NCBI GenBank assembly: GCA_003024785.1
Contig: PUQB01000046.1
Span: forward strand, 62,001 to 126,000
Origin: Selaginella tamariscina
Lineage: Eukaryota; Streptophyta; Lycopodiopsida; Selaginellales; Selaginellaceae
Length of the DNA stretch: 64,000 nt
Reading direction: 5' to 3'
Position 1 is the first letter of the stretch, and every line of letters starts with the position of its first letter. Positions 1 through 9,414 of this stretch are shown here, one piece after another. A program made the translations under genes and the position numbers. Below the pieces are notes generated by a model. It was not told the origin of the DNA, made no database searches, and worked only from the letters and a program-made list of their open reading frames with translations.

Positions 1-412
1 AGGAGCAGGACAGGGAACAAGAGCGAGACAGGAGCAGACAGGAACAAAGAACAAGACAAACGAGATTGATTGTAGTAAGACTGGTGTTGATAGTAACTCA
101 TTGTACAACAATTAGGTCGGAGCTTTTATGCTCACAACTCCAAAGCTAATCTAGGCATGAGTGCTAAAAGTGGTTGCATGCATGCAAAAGTGACTGCATG
201 CATGCAGAGGCTAAGATGAGTCCACATGTCCCTTATCCTCTAGGCATATCCTGTGGCATATCCTGTAGGAATATCCTGCAACCGAATCCTGTGTCCGGAA
301 TCCTGGTAGGAATATCCAGTAGGAAAGTCCTGCAACCCATATCCTATATCCGGAATCCTGTAGGAAAGTCCTGCAACCCATATCCTGTATTCGGAAACCT
401 GTATTTTGTATA
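1..412 (-). repeat. Partial 3' LTR of element 1
   Basis: This is the LTR on the left (3' in element sense), starting inside the LTR at the window edge. It aligns with 4701-5307: ACAGGA-rich U5, the TTGATAGTAACT box at 87-98, the TTTTATGCTC (TATA on minus) box, GCATGCATGC repeats, then the ATATCCTGTAGGAA subrepeats. It breaks off near 405-415, about 15 bp before the expected terminal GGGTCGTGACA, and is fused to integrase sequence. Confidence 0.88.
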
Positions 413-414
413 CG

Positions 415-1467
415 AAGATACTGTTCTAAGGTCTGAATTGTGCGTTCGAACTGCCCATCGGTTTGTGGGTGATATCCTGAAGAAAGATCCGCTTTAACCT
501 GTAGACTCCGAAGAAGCTCTCGCCAAAACTTGGACATGAATTGTGGACCTCGATCGGAAACAATGCTCTCAGGAAGACCATGATGTCGGAACACCTCGCG
601 GATCACCAACTCGGCAGTTGTCTGACCTGTAGCTGTCTTGTTGCAGGGTAGGAAATGAGCCTGCTTGGTGAAACGGTCAACCACCACAAGAACTGCATCA
701 AATCCACGAGAAGGAGGAAGATCTGTGAGGAAATCCATAGAAATGGATCTCCAAGGAGCAGAAGGAACAGGAAGAGGACGAAGAAGACCAGAGGGTGCAT
801 GATGAGGCATCTTCGACCTGCTACAAGTGTCACAACTCCGTACAAACCTCTCCACAAAACCTCGCAACCCAGGCCACCAATAGTTGCGAGTCACCAACTC
901 CACTGTCTTGGCCACACCAAAATGTCCTGTAGCCGGGGTATCATGACAATCCTGTACCACACGAGTCCTGGAAATACCAACAGGAACGTACAGGAGACCT
1001 TCCCGGTACAGGAGTCCATCCTGTATGGTGAACAGGTTGTAGTCTGGACGGGAACTGGAGGAAGAGGAACTTGCAACGTCAGGATGAATGTGTGAGAACA
1101 CATTCTTTGCCAAGTCGTCTGTAGCCAACTGCGAACGGACGTCCTGTAGGAGTGTTGAATTTGCTGGAGCCTGATGAACCTGCAGTGCCGCAAGCCGGAA
1201 TCGATCAGGACCCAACAACACTTGCCTTTGACAGTCAAATGCAGGATCGCCCGGGCTTGGTGCAAGGTAAGAGCGCCTAGACAATGCGTCCGCCTTGCCA
1301 TTCCGAAAACCGGGCCTGTAGACGATGACGAAGTCAAAACGTGATAGGAACTCTGCCCACCTAGCCTGTCGCCGACTGAGAACCGAGCCGTTTGAAAGTA
1401 CTCCAGGTTCTTGTGATCCGTAAGAACTTGTACAGGATGTGCAGCACCTTCCAGGAAATGCCGCCAC
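415..1467 (-). pseudogene. Chromovirus integrase (element 1), truncated
   Basis: This piece of the pol polyprotein encodes the integrase that would insert the cDNA into chromosomes. An N-terminal HHCC zinc finger is visible (GHFGVAK ... SCDTCSR), followed by the catalytic core: MDFLTDLP with the first Asp, VVDRFTKQAHF, SDRGPQF with the second Asp, and TDGQFERT with the catalytic Glu. After the core (about EQYLR) the frame runs into LTR sequence, so the C-terminal domain and chromodomain are deleted. RNase H lies directly upstream (higher coordinates). Frames overlap between 891 and 1467, so one or more frameshifts are present. Confidence 0.9.
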
Positions 1468-1730
1468 TCCTCAAACGAATCCACAATGGCCTTGAGTTCC
1501 TTGTCATGAATCTCGTAGTTGATCTCCGCCGACAGGAACTTACGAGAGTGAAAAGCTACAGGATGAAGCAACTTGTCCTCTCCAACTTGCGATAGGACGG
1601 ATCCTACTGCAAAATCCGAGGCATCTGCTTCAATGAAGAAAGGATGAGAAGGGTCAGGATGTGCTAAAATCGGAGCTGTCGTGAAACGTCCTTGAGTGTT
1701 GTGAACGCGTGTTCCGCCTTGTCGGACCAA
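1380..1730 (-). pseudogene. Chromovirus RNase H (element 1)
   Basis: This is the RNase H domain of gypsy pol, which degrades the RNA strand during cDNA synthesis. The visible motifs are [18 protein letters not shown] (first catalytic Asp), [22 protein letters not shown] (catalytic Glu) and [11 protein letters not shown] (Asp), the typical order for Ty3/gypsy RNase H. It joins reverse transcriptase upstream and the integrase linker downstream through shifted frames. Confidence 0.88.
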
Positions 1731-1846
1731 GAGAAAAGTCCTGTGCGCTTGGTGAGTTCTGTGAGTGGAAGTACACGCTTGGAGAAGTCCTGTATGAACC
1801 GCCTGTAGAAGTTTGCAAAGCCAAGGAAACATTGTACACTTGGGCC

Positions 1847-2588
1847 TCACTCCACGATGGTCTTCACCTTGTGCATGTCCATGGAAACGCCAGCAGGAGA
1901 GACGATGTAGCCCAAGAACTCCACCGAATCCCTATCGAAAAAACACTTCTCCAACTTCGCGTACAGGCCATGCTCGCGAAGCCGCTCTAGAACTAGTCGT
2001 ACATGCTTGTCATGTGCCGCCTGGTCCTTGGAGAAAATCAAGATGTCGTCGAGGTAGATCACCACAAACTGGTCCAAGAAGTCACGAAAAGATGTCGTTC
2101 ACCATGTGTTGGAACACGCTGGGGCATTGGTAAGGCCGAAAGGCATTACCGTGTACTCAAAATGTCCATACCTTGTACGAAAGGCAGTCTTCCACTCATC
2201 GCCGGGACGAATCCGTACAAGGTTGTAGGCCCTCGTAAGTCGATCTTCGTGAACACCTTTGCTCCTCGCAGCCGATCGAGAAGTTCCGGGATCAATGGCA
2301 ACGGGTACCGATTCCGAATGGTGACTTGATTCAAACCCCTGTAGTCCACAACCAAACGTAAACTCCCATCCTTCTTCTTGACAAAGAAGATAGGCGCTCC
2401 TGCAGGGGACTTTGAGTGACGAATGAAGCCGGATGCCAAGTTGTCCTCGATGTACTGACGAAGAACCTCCAACTCTGTGGGTGACAATGCATAAATCGGT
2501 CCGAATGGTGGAGTCTTTCCTTCCGCAAGATCAATAGGACAGTCGTAGGACCTGTGAACAGGAAGAACTGCAGCCTTGTGCTTGTCAA
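1847..2588 (-). pseudogene. Chromovirus reverse transcriptase (element 1)
   Basis: This is the RNA-dependent DNA polymerase domain. N-terminal to C-terminal it shows [62 protein letters not shown], and after a frame break the catalytic [10 protein letters not shown] box, followed by FLGYIVS. All the standard gypsy RT blocks are there, in contrast to element 2, which has lost the YLDD block. At least two frame breaks (near 2230 and 2090) and the lack of one open frame make it non-functional as read. Confidence 0.9.
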
Positions 2589-2706
2589 AAACGTCCTTAA
2601 AGGTGGTACTTGGATGGTAGGGAAGAAGGAGGAGAAGGAGAAGGAGAGGAGAAGGAGATTGAAAAAGGAGAGTCGGATACAGGAAAGGTAGAAGAGGACG
2701 TAGGAG

Positions 2707-3623
2707 TTACTTGAAAGGCAAAAAGGTGGAAAGGAGCAGGATCAGTGGCGAGTTCATGCATGGTAGTGGTAAGAACTCGGAGAGGAGAAGGAGGGAGCTG
2801 TGACTGAAAAAGAGGAAGGATCTTGGGGGTGGAACAGAAGCAGGGTAACAGAAAGAGGCAGGATTGGAAAAAACCTGTGTGGGTTGATGAGTGTACAGGA
2901 TTGGAAGAATCCTGTACAGGAGTCCGTGGTTGCGCAGGAGTGGAAAAGCCTGCGAATGTGCTGACGAATCAACAGGAGGTGGATCCTGTTGAGGAGGAAC
3001 CTTCGACACTGATACAGGATTGGAAGAACCCTGTACAGGACACCGCAAACTTACAGGAGTGGAGAGAGCCTGCGGATGTGCTGAGGAACTGACATGAGGT
3101 GAATCCTGTCGAGGAGGAGTCTTCAACACTGGTACAGGAACAGGCACGGTCAATCCTGTAGCTTGCCTCAGATACTAAGGATGTATCCTGCACACAGGAA
3201 GGTACAGGATTGATCCTAGCTGTCGGAGAGGAAAACGTGAGCGTCCTAGACCTCCAGTCGATCTGCGGATTTGCAACAACGAACCATGGCATGCCCAAAA
3301 TGATGGGAGTCGACCGAGTCTTGATCAAGTTGAAGGAAATTGAACAGTTGAATGTGCCATACTGCAGGAGAGAGGTTCGGTAGCATGGGTAACTGGCAGA
3401 AAATCAGACGCCCATCGGCCACCTCTACAGGAACTGCACGCTTCAACTTCACCACCGAAATGCCATGTTGAGTTGCAAACGTGTCATCCATGAAGCATGC
3501 ATTTGCACCAGTGTCTAACAAGGCAAACTCCATGAGCTCTCGATTATTAAGATGAATGTGTACAGGAAACTTAAGTGATGGGATGGTATGAGCAGCACCA
3601 ATGGAGCCTGCACCTACGTCCAA
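2707..3623 (-). pseudogene. Chromovirus aspartic protease and Ser/Pro-rich linker (element 1)
   Basis: The N-terminal part (3246-3623) is a retropepsin-like protease that matures Gag-Pol; the active-site motif is FALLDTGANACFMDD, followed by a conserved GMPWFV box. The C-terminal part (about 2707-3150) is a low-complexity Ser/Pro/Val linker rich in repeats of the type VSKVPPQQDPPPV. At DNA level it is packed with TACAGGATTGGAAGAA(T/C)CCTGTACAGG units. The function of the linker is unknown. Frames shift near 3150-3250. Confidence 0.82.
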
Positions 3624-3634
3624 CTTCGCGGCTC

Positions 3635-4609
3635 CTAGACGAAGTGGACATTGGAGTTTTCCGACTGAACTTCAGCTTCAACTTCACGCGTCTTGAAGTT
3701 CCTGGCTTTAATAGGACAATCTGCCACCTTGTGTCCTGCTCCACCACAATACAAGCACAGGTTCTCACTGCGACGACGTTGCTTCTCAGCAGCGGAAAGA
3801 GAGCCACGCTTGGATTTCTCAACCTCCATAGGAACTACTCCAGAAGGTGGTGCAGGAACATGTACCACAGCTGCAGGATTGGTTTGCAGGAACTGCTGAC
3901 GGGATCTTTCCTGACGACGCTCGAACAAACGGTTGTCGCAACGAACAGCTTGTTGCATGATCTCCGCTAATGTTTGGGCATCCGGTAACGTAAGGAGAAG
4001 GTCCTTCACGTCATCCCTCAACCCAAAACGGAAGTGTTCGATCAATGCAGTCTCGTCCCATGGAATGTTCGTGCAAAGTTGCTGAAATTCGGATGCATAG
4101 ACGGAAGCTGGTCGGGATCCTTGAGTGAGCTTCCGTAACTTCGTGCATGCAGAACGGTACTTATCAGGATCTCCAAAACAGGCTTCAAAGGCAGCCACGA
4201 AACCTTCAAAGTCTTCCATCAATGGGTCGTCACGCTCCAGCAAGGGGGCAACCCAAGCCCGTGGAGATCCACTTAGTAAGGATGCCAAAAGACCCACCTT
4301 TTGAGCATCAGTCGAGTAGCGCCGTGGTTGCATACGGATCAAGAGCCGGATCTGATTCAGGAAACCTTGGAAATCGGCACGATTGCCACTGAACTTCTCT
4401 GGCATGCTAACCTTCGGCTCCGAAGAAAAGTTTGATGAAGAGGGAACCACCGATGCCTGGGAGAGAGCCTGCGCAGCAGCCTTGGAGGATGCATCAGCAG
4501 CTGCATGTGCCGCATGGTGGAACCTTGCAGGTCGGTGACCACTTGGCGCAAAGTGGCCAGCTCATGAAGTAACATTTGGTGCTCGCGTTGAAAGCTCAAA
4601 ATCAGCCAT
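3635..4609 (-). pseudogene. Chromovirus Gag (element 1)
   Basis: This is the capsid/nucleocapsid protein. The start ATG is at 4609 (MADFE), shared with element 2 (16039). It has an N-terminal coiled region (QMLLHELATL-QVVTDLQ), a retrotransposon-gag domain (MPEKFSGNRADFQGFLNQI ... SPRAWVAPLLE) and one CCHC zinc knuckle, CLYCGGAGHKVADCP (C-x2-C-x4-H-x4-C). A frameshift just after the start separates the first residues from the rest when compared with element 2. The protease follows immediately. Confidence 0.88.
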
Positions 4610-4685
4610 GATCTAGGAAAGAAAAAGGAGGAAAATGAAGGAAAAAATCAAGAAAAAGGTAGCTGGAAAACGGAGAACTATGAAG

Positions 4686-4698
4686 CAGTTACTATCAA
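4686..4698 (-). other. Primer-binding site, self-complementary type (element 1)
   Basis: Two bases inside the 5' LTR (element sense) lies TTGATAGTAACTG. It does not begin with TGG, as a tRNA-primed site would. It is the exact reverse complement of CAGTTACTATCAA, the sequence ~30 nt downstream of the LTR TATA-like box. This is the layout known for self-primed Tf1/sushi-type elements. The same site and the same 2-nt gap recur in element 2 (16133-16144). Confidence 0.72.
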
Positions 4699-4700
4699 AC

Positions 4701-5307
4701 TGTCAAGCCACGATCCAGGAACCAGGAAGAGCAGGATTCCAAGACAGGAAGGCTTGACTCAGGAACAGGACCGAGAGCAGGACAGGAACTAGGAACAGGA
4801 ACAGGACAGATCCAGGAGCAAGACAGGATCAGGATAGACAGAAACAGGACAAGATCCGGAACAAGACAGAGGAGCAGGACAGGATCCAAGCAGGACAGGA
4901 ACAGAGCAGAGAGGAACAGACAGGAAACAAGACAAGACGAGATTGATCGTAGTAAGACTGGTGTTGATAGTAACTATTGTACAACAATTAGGTCGGAGCT
5001 TTTATGCTCACAACTCCAAGAGCTAATCTAGGCATGAGTGCTAAAAGTGGTTGCATGCATGCAAAAGTGATGCATGCATGCAGAGGCTAAGATGAGTCCA
5101 CATGTCCCTTATCCTCTAGGCATATCCTGTGGCATATCCTGTAGGAATATCCTGTAGGAACCTACACCGAATCCTGTGTCCGGAATCCTGGTAGGAATAT
5201 CCTGTAGGAAAGTCCTGCAACCCATATCATGTATCCGGAATCCTGTAGGAAAGTCCTGCAACCCTATCCTATATCCGGAAACCTGTATTCTGTATCGGGT
5301 CGTGACA
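4701..5307 (-). repeat. 5' LTR of element 1 (607 bp)
   Basis: On the plus strand it runs from TGTCAAGCCACGATCC to GGGTCGTGACA, so in element sense it starts TGTCACGACCC and ends GGCTTGACA. U3 holds arrays of ATATCCTGTAGGAA-type subrepeats and a GCATGCATGC pair. A TATA-like ATAAAAG (minus, 4999-5005) lies 30 nt upstream of the presumed RNA start (minus, 4975). U5 is a run of ACAGGA/CAAGACAGGA-like units. Confidence 0.92.
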
Positions 5308-5776
5308 GGCCCTAGGTACAGGTGGCGCCTTCCTATTGGTCTGTCGCCTGGTGACAGAGTCCGACCTGTCACATTTGCGCCTCCCTCACGCGTGATGTCC
5401 TACGTACCTTGGGTAGTTAGTCTGGATGATCGGATCTACGCTTGGTTACGCTGCTGCTTGACATCAGTCACTATCAGTTCGTACCTGGAGTACCTCCCTT
5501 ATCCAGCGCTTCGTCCCATTCGCTCGTCCGCGCTAGTTGGCATCCGTGCCGGCTGGCCGTTTGACGGTGTCTGACCACCGTCAACCAGATGGTCATATTA
5601 GTAGGTAATTAACAAATTGTGTGTAGGCCAATACCCAAGGAAGTGCTAGAGTTTGAAGAGAAATTACAAAGGAAAAAATTCAAAGTTTCAACAAACTTCA
5701 AAGTGAGTACTTAATTTGATCAACAAAGATGGAAGAATGCTCAGCAAAGGCCTCACGAAAATAGATTTTCCACTTC
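5308..5776. other. Unique spacer between two chromovirus copies, no gene seen
   Basis: This is about 470 bp of comparatively GC-rich sequence between the outer ends of two LTRs. The open frame at 5176-5574 mostly reads LTR and shows no recognisable domain. It ends with an AT-rich stretch before the ACTTC target duplication of element 2. Confidence 0.6.
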
Positions 5777-6291
5777 TGTCAAGCCACGATCCAGGAACAA
5801 GGAAATGAGTAGGATTCTGAGAATAAGGAAGCTTGACTCAGAAGCATGACAAGGAGCAGGACAGGAACTAAGAACCAGGAACAAGACAAGAGCAGGAGGC
5901 AAGGAGCAAGACAAGACAAGATTGATCGTAGAAAGACTGGTGTTGATAGTAACTGATTGTACAACAATTAGGTCAGAGCTTTTATGCTCATAACTCCAAG
6001 CTAATCTGGTCATGAGTCTAATCTAGTCAAGAGTTAAAAATAGTGACCCTTATCCTCTAGGCATATCCTGTAGTCAAGAGCTAAAAAGTGACCCTTATCC
6101 TCTAGGTATATCCTGTAGCATATCCTATAGGCATATCCTGTAGAATATCCTGTAGGTATATCCTATAGGAATATCCTGTAGGTATATCCTATAGGAATAT
6201 CCTGTAGGTATATATAGGCATATCCTGTAACTCGTATCATGTATCCTGTATCATGTATCCGAAATCCTGCATCCTGTATCAGGTCGTGACA
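5777..6291 (-). repeat. 3' LTR of element 2 (515 bp)
   Basis: The plus-strand ends are TGTCAAGCCACGATCC and AGGTCGTGACA. It carries the TTGATAGTAACTG box (5943-5955), the GCTTTTATGCTC TATA-like box, and a long array of alternating ATATCCTGTAGG/ATATCCTATAGG units (about 6110-6235). The left flank is ACTTC. Confidence 0.9.
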
Positions 6292-6303
6292 GCACCTCCT
6301 CCC
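6292..6303 (-). other. Polypurine tract of element 2
   Basis: In element sense the sequence GGGAGGAGGTGC abuts the 3' LTR start TGTCACGACC. A purine run in this place is the usual primer for plus-strand cDNA synthesis. Confidence 0.7.
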
Positions 6304-6742
6304 TAAGGACGACTTCTACGAGTCTTGGGACTTGGTTTAGCAAGATAATGCGATGAAAAGTACCAACTTTGGAAGAAGCATGGAGTAAGTTGGATGCAGG
6401 TTCCCAAGTGCGATCGGTAGGCAAATAACCTTTCCAATCCACCAAGTATTGAAGTTGGCAGCGATGAAGACGAGAATCAAGAATGGCTGCAACTTCGTAC
6501 TCAGATTCACCATCAATGACCACAGGAGGGGGGAGAGAAGAAGCACGACCAGGAAGAGAAGAAGGATGATACAGCTTCAACAAAGAGGTGTGAAACACAG
6601 GATGAAGTTTCACTGTACATGATAACTCTAGTCGGAAAGCTACAGGATTGACCTCAGCCGCAATCCTGTAAGGGCCCAATCGTTGAAAATCCAACTTAAA
6701 AGAAGGCCTGTTGGTGCGAATATGCCAACAAAGAAGCCACAC
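6304..6742 (-). pseudogene. Integrase C-terminus with chromodomain (element 2)
   Basis: The C-terminal end of pol. A GPY-like region (LGPYRIAAEVNPVAFRLEL, HPVFHTSLLKLY) is followed by a chromodomain: SEYEVAAILDSR, LQYLVDWKGYLPTDRTWEP, NLL. The aromatic-cage positions expected of a class I chromodomain (Y in YEV, W in DWKGY, W in RTWEP) are present. Chromodomains of this family bind methylated histone H3 and guide integration to heterochromatin. The domain identifies both chromovirus copies as chromoviruses, since element 1 has lost it. The frame is open over the domain but is separated from the integrase core by breaks near 6750-6830. Confidence 0.9.
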
Positions 6743-6828
6743 GAGATCACCAATCTTATATGCAGTGCCGACTGACGATGAGCATCAGCATGATGCTTGT
6801 ACCGTTCCTGTGCCTGTTGAAGATGAAC

Positions 6829-7904
6829 CTAGAGATCATCATGTACCTGACGAAGATACTGGATAAGATCCTGTACTGCATGAGCAGAAGAAGGAGAAGC
6901 AAGAGGAGCAAAGTCAAAACGTGGATGGTAGCCTGTAAGAGCGAAGAAAGGTGTCTGGCATGTAGATGCGTGAACGGAGTTGTTGTAGGCAAACTCTGCC
7001 ATAGGAAGAAGGTTCAACCAATTATCATGTTGGTAACTAATGAAGCAATGAAGATACTGTTCCAAGGTCTGAATTGTGCGTTCTAACTGCCCATCAGTTT
7101 GCAGATGATATCCTGAAGAAAGATCCGCTTTAACCTGTAGACTCCGAAGAAGCTCTCGCCAAAACTTGGACATGAATTGTGGACCTCAATCAGAAACAAT
7201 GCTCTCAGGAAGACCATAATGTCGGAACACTTCACGGATCACCAACTCAGTAGTTGTCTGGCTTGTAGTAGTCTTATTACATGGTAGGAAATGAGCTTAT
7301 TTGGTGAAACGGTCAATCACCACAAGAATTGCATCAAATCCACAAGAAGGAGGAAGATCTGTGAGGAAATCCATAGAAATGGATCTCCAAGAGCAGAAGG
7401 AACAGGAAGAGGACGAAGAAGACCAGAGGGCGCGATGAGGCATCTTCACCTATTGCAGGTGTCACAACTCCGTACAAACTTGTCCACAAAACCTCGCAAC
7501 CCAAGCCACCAATAATTGCGAGTCATCAACTCAACTATCTTGGCCACACCAAAATGTCCTGTAACCGGGTTATCATGACCACATGAGTCCTGCAAACACC
7601 AACAGGAACGTACAAGAGACCTTCCTGGTATAAAAGTCCGTCCTATATGGCAAACAACTTGTAGTCTGTACGGGAATTGGAGGAAGAGGAACTTGTGATC
7701 AGGACTAATGTGTGAAAACACATTCCTTGCCAAGTCATCTGTAGCTAACTGTAAACGGATGTTCTGTAGGAGTGTGGAATCTGCTGGAGCTTGATGAACT
7801 TGTAGTGTTGCAAGCCGAAGTCGATTAGGACCCAACAACACTTGCTTTTGACAGTTATATGCAGGATCACTCGGGGTCGGTGCAAGGTAAGAGCGCCTAG
7901 ACAA
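6829..7904 (-). pseudogene. Integrase core and zinc finger (element 2)
   Basis: The N-terminal HHCC finger (GHFGVAKIVELMTRNYWW ... SCDTCNR) is at 7446-7600 and the core's C-terminal half is at 6829-7173 (MSKFWRELLRSL, TDGQLERTIQTLEQYL, AYNNSVHASTCQTPFFAL, TGYHPRF). Between them (7173-7446) the sequence is still colinear with element 1, but stop codons and frameshifts break it. In contrast to element 1, the downstream part to the chromodomain is retained. Confidence 0.85.
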
Positions 7905-8197
7905 TGTATCTGCCTTGCCATTCCGAAAACCAGGCCTGTAGATGATGACGAAATCAAAACATGATAGGAACTCTGCCCACTAGCCTGTCGTCGATTGAGA
8001 ACTCGAGCCGTTTGAAAAAACTCCAGGTTCTTGTGATCCGTAAGAACTTGTACAAGATGCGCAGCACCTTCCAAGAAATGTCGCCACTCTTCGAACGAAT
8101 CCACAATGGCCTTGAGTTCCTTGTCATGAATCTTGTAATTGATCTCCGCCAAAAGGAACTTACGAGGTGAAAAGCTACAGGATTTGACTTCTTTCAC
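7745..8197 (-). pseudogene. RNase H fragment (element 2)
   Basis: [38 protein letters not shown] and [11 protein letters not shown] align with the element 1 RNase H. The first part, with the ADASDFAVG catalytic block, is missing: sequence homology stops at 8170-8235, where an inverted repeat and the duplicated RT segment begin. Confidence 0.82.
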
Positions 8198-8234
8198 TCT
8201 CGTAAGTTTGACAGGGAAACTTACGAGAGTGAAA
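8191..8234. repeat. Perfect 18-bp inverted repeat at a rearrangement junction
   Basis: The arms TTTCACTCTCGTAAGTTT and AAACTTACGAGAGTGAAA flank a short spacer (GACAGGG). It sits where RNase H jumps to RT after loss of ~0.5 kb (the segment equivalent to element 1 positions ~1575-2095). It looks like a snap-back formed during the rearrangement. Confidence 0.75.
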
Positions 8235-9294
8235 AGCTACAGGATGTGACTTCTTTCATTCACCATGTGTTGGAACATGGCTGGGCATTGGTAAGTCCGA
8301 AAGGCATCACCGTGTACTCGAAGTGTCCATACCTTGTATAAAAGGTAGTCTTCCACTCATCGCTTACGAATCTGTACAAGATTGTAAGCCCCTTGTAAGT
8401 CAATCTTCATGAACACCTTTGCTCCTCGTAGCCAATCGAGAAGTTCTAGGATCAATGACAACGGGTACCGGTTCCGAATGGTGACTTGATTCAAACCCCT
8501 GTAGTCCACAACCAAATGCAAACTCCCATCTTTCTTCTTGACAAAGAAGATAGGTGCTTCTGCAGGGGACTTTGAGTGACAAATGAAACCAGATGTCAGG
8601 TTGTCCTCGATGTACTGACGAAAAACCTCCAATTCTGTAGGTGACAGTGCATAAATCGGTTCAACGGTGGAGTCTTTCTTTCCGCAAGATCGATAGGACA
8701 GTCGTAGGACCAAAACGAGAAGTGTTTCTTTGACAGGGAAACTTACGAGAGTGAAAAGCTACAGGATATGACTTCTTTCATTCACCATGTGTTGGAACAC
8801 GGCTGGGGCATTGGTAAGTCTGAAAGGCATCATCGGTACTCGAAGTGTCCATACCTTGTACGAAAGGCAGTCTTCCACTCATTACTTGGACGAATCTGTA
8901 CAAGATTATAAGCCCCTCAGAAGTCAATCTTCATGAACACCTTTGCTCCTCGCAGCCAATCGAGAAGTTCCGGGATCAATGGCAACGGGTACCGGTTTTG
9001 AATGGTGACTTGATTCAAACCCCTGTAGTCCACAACCAAATGCAAACTCCTATCTTTCTTCTTAACAAAGAAGATAGGTGCTTCTGCAGGGGACTTTGAG
9101 TGATGAATGAAACCGAATGTCAGGTTGTCCTCGATGTACTGACAAAAAACCTCCAATTCTGTAGGTGACAGTGCATAAATCGGTCCGAACGGTGGAGTCT
9201 TTCTTTCCGCAAGATCAATAGGACAGTCGTAGGACCAAAACGATTCTGATATTTTATTAAACATCAGGAAGAACTGCAGCCTTGTGCTTGTCAA
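8235..9294 (-). pseudogene. Reverse transcriptase N-terminal segment, tandemly duplicated (element 2)
   Basis: Two head-to-tail copies of the N-terminal half of RT (offset 522 bp; unit starts near 8209 and 8731) each contain [46 protein letters not shown] and the [15 protein letters not shown] block. Neither is followed by the YLDD catalytic block seen in element 1, so no active polymerase is encoded. Each unit begins with GACAGGGAAACTTACGAGAGTGAAAAGCTACAGGAT, a piece of RNase H joined to RT; it is therefore part of the duplicated unit and arose before the duplication. Confidence 0.85.
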
Positions 9295-9414
9295 AAATGT
9301 CCTAAAATGAGTGATACTTGGATGGCAGTGAAGGAGGAGAAGAAGAAGGAACAGGAGAAGGAGATTGAAAAACAGGGGAGTCAGATACAGGAAAGGTAGA
9401 AGAGGACGTAGGAG

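Larger units (their letters stand above)
1..5307 (-). mobile_element. Ty3/gypsy chromovirus, element 1 (defective, cut by window edge)
   Basis: A minus-strand LTR retrotransposon with order LTR (4701-5307), primer site, gag, protease, reverse transcriptase, RNase H, integrase, then a second LTR running off the window start. The motifs are a CCHC zinc knuckle, a DTGA protease, the YLDD reverse transcriptase box, an RNase H segment and an HHCC/DDE integrase, in the Ty3/gypsy order (integrase last). The chromodomain expected after integrase, and present in element 2, is missing: integrase runs directly into LTR sequence near 405-415. Coding frames are broken many times, so this copy cannot make a full polyprotein. 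Its left flank is outside the window, so no target-site duplication can be tested; the right flank begins GGCCC at 5308. LTR length and the ATGCATGC-rich segment match the solo LTR at 17511-18120, making them one subfamily. Confidence 0.93.

Noticed and set aside
655..4392. Long plus-strand open frames across element 1
   Set aside because: They are antisense to well-recognised gag-pol domains and show no domain of their own.
5176..5574. 132-codon plus-strand frame
   Set aside because: The first third is LTR sequence and the rest has no recognisable domain or signals.
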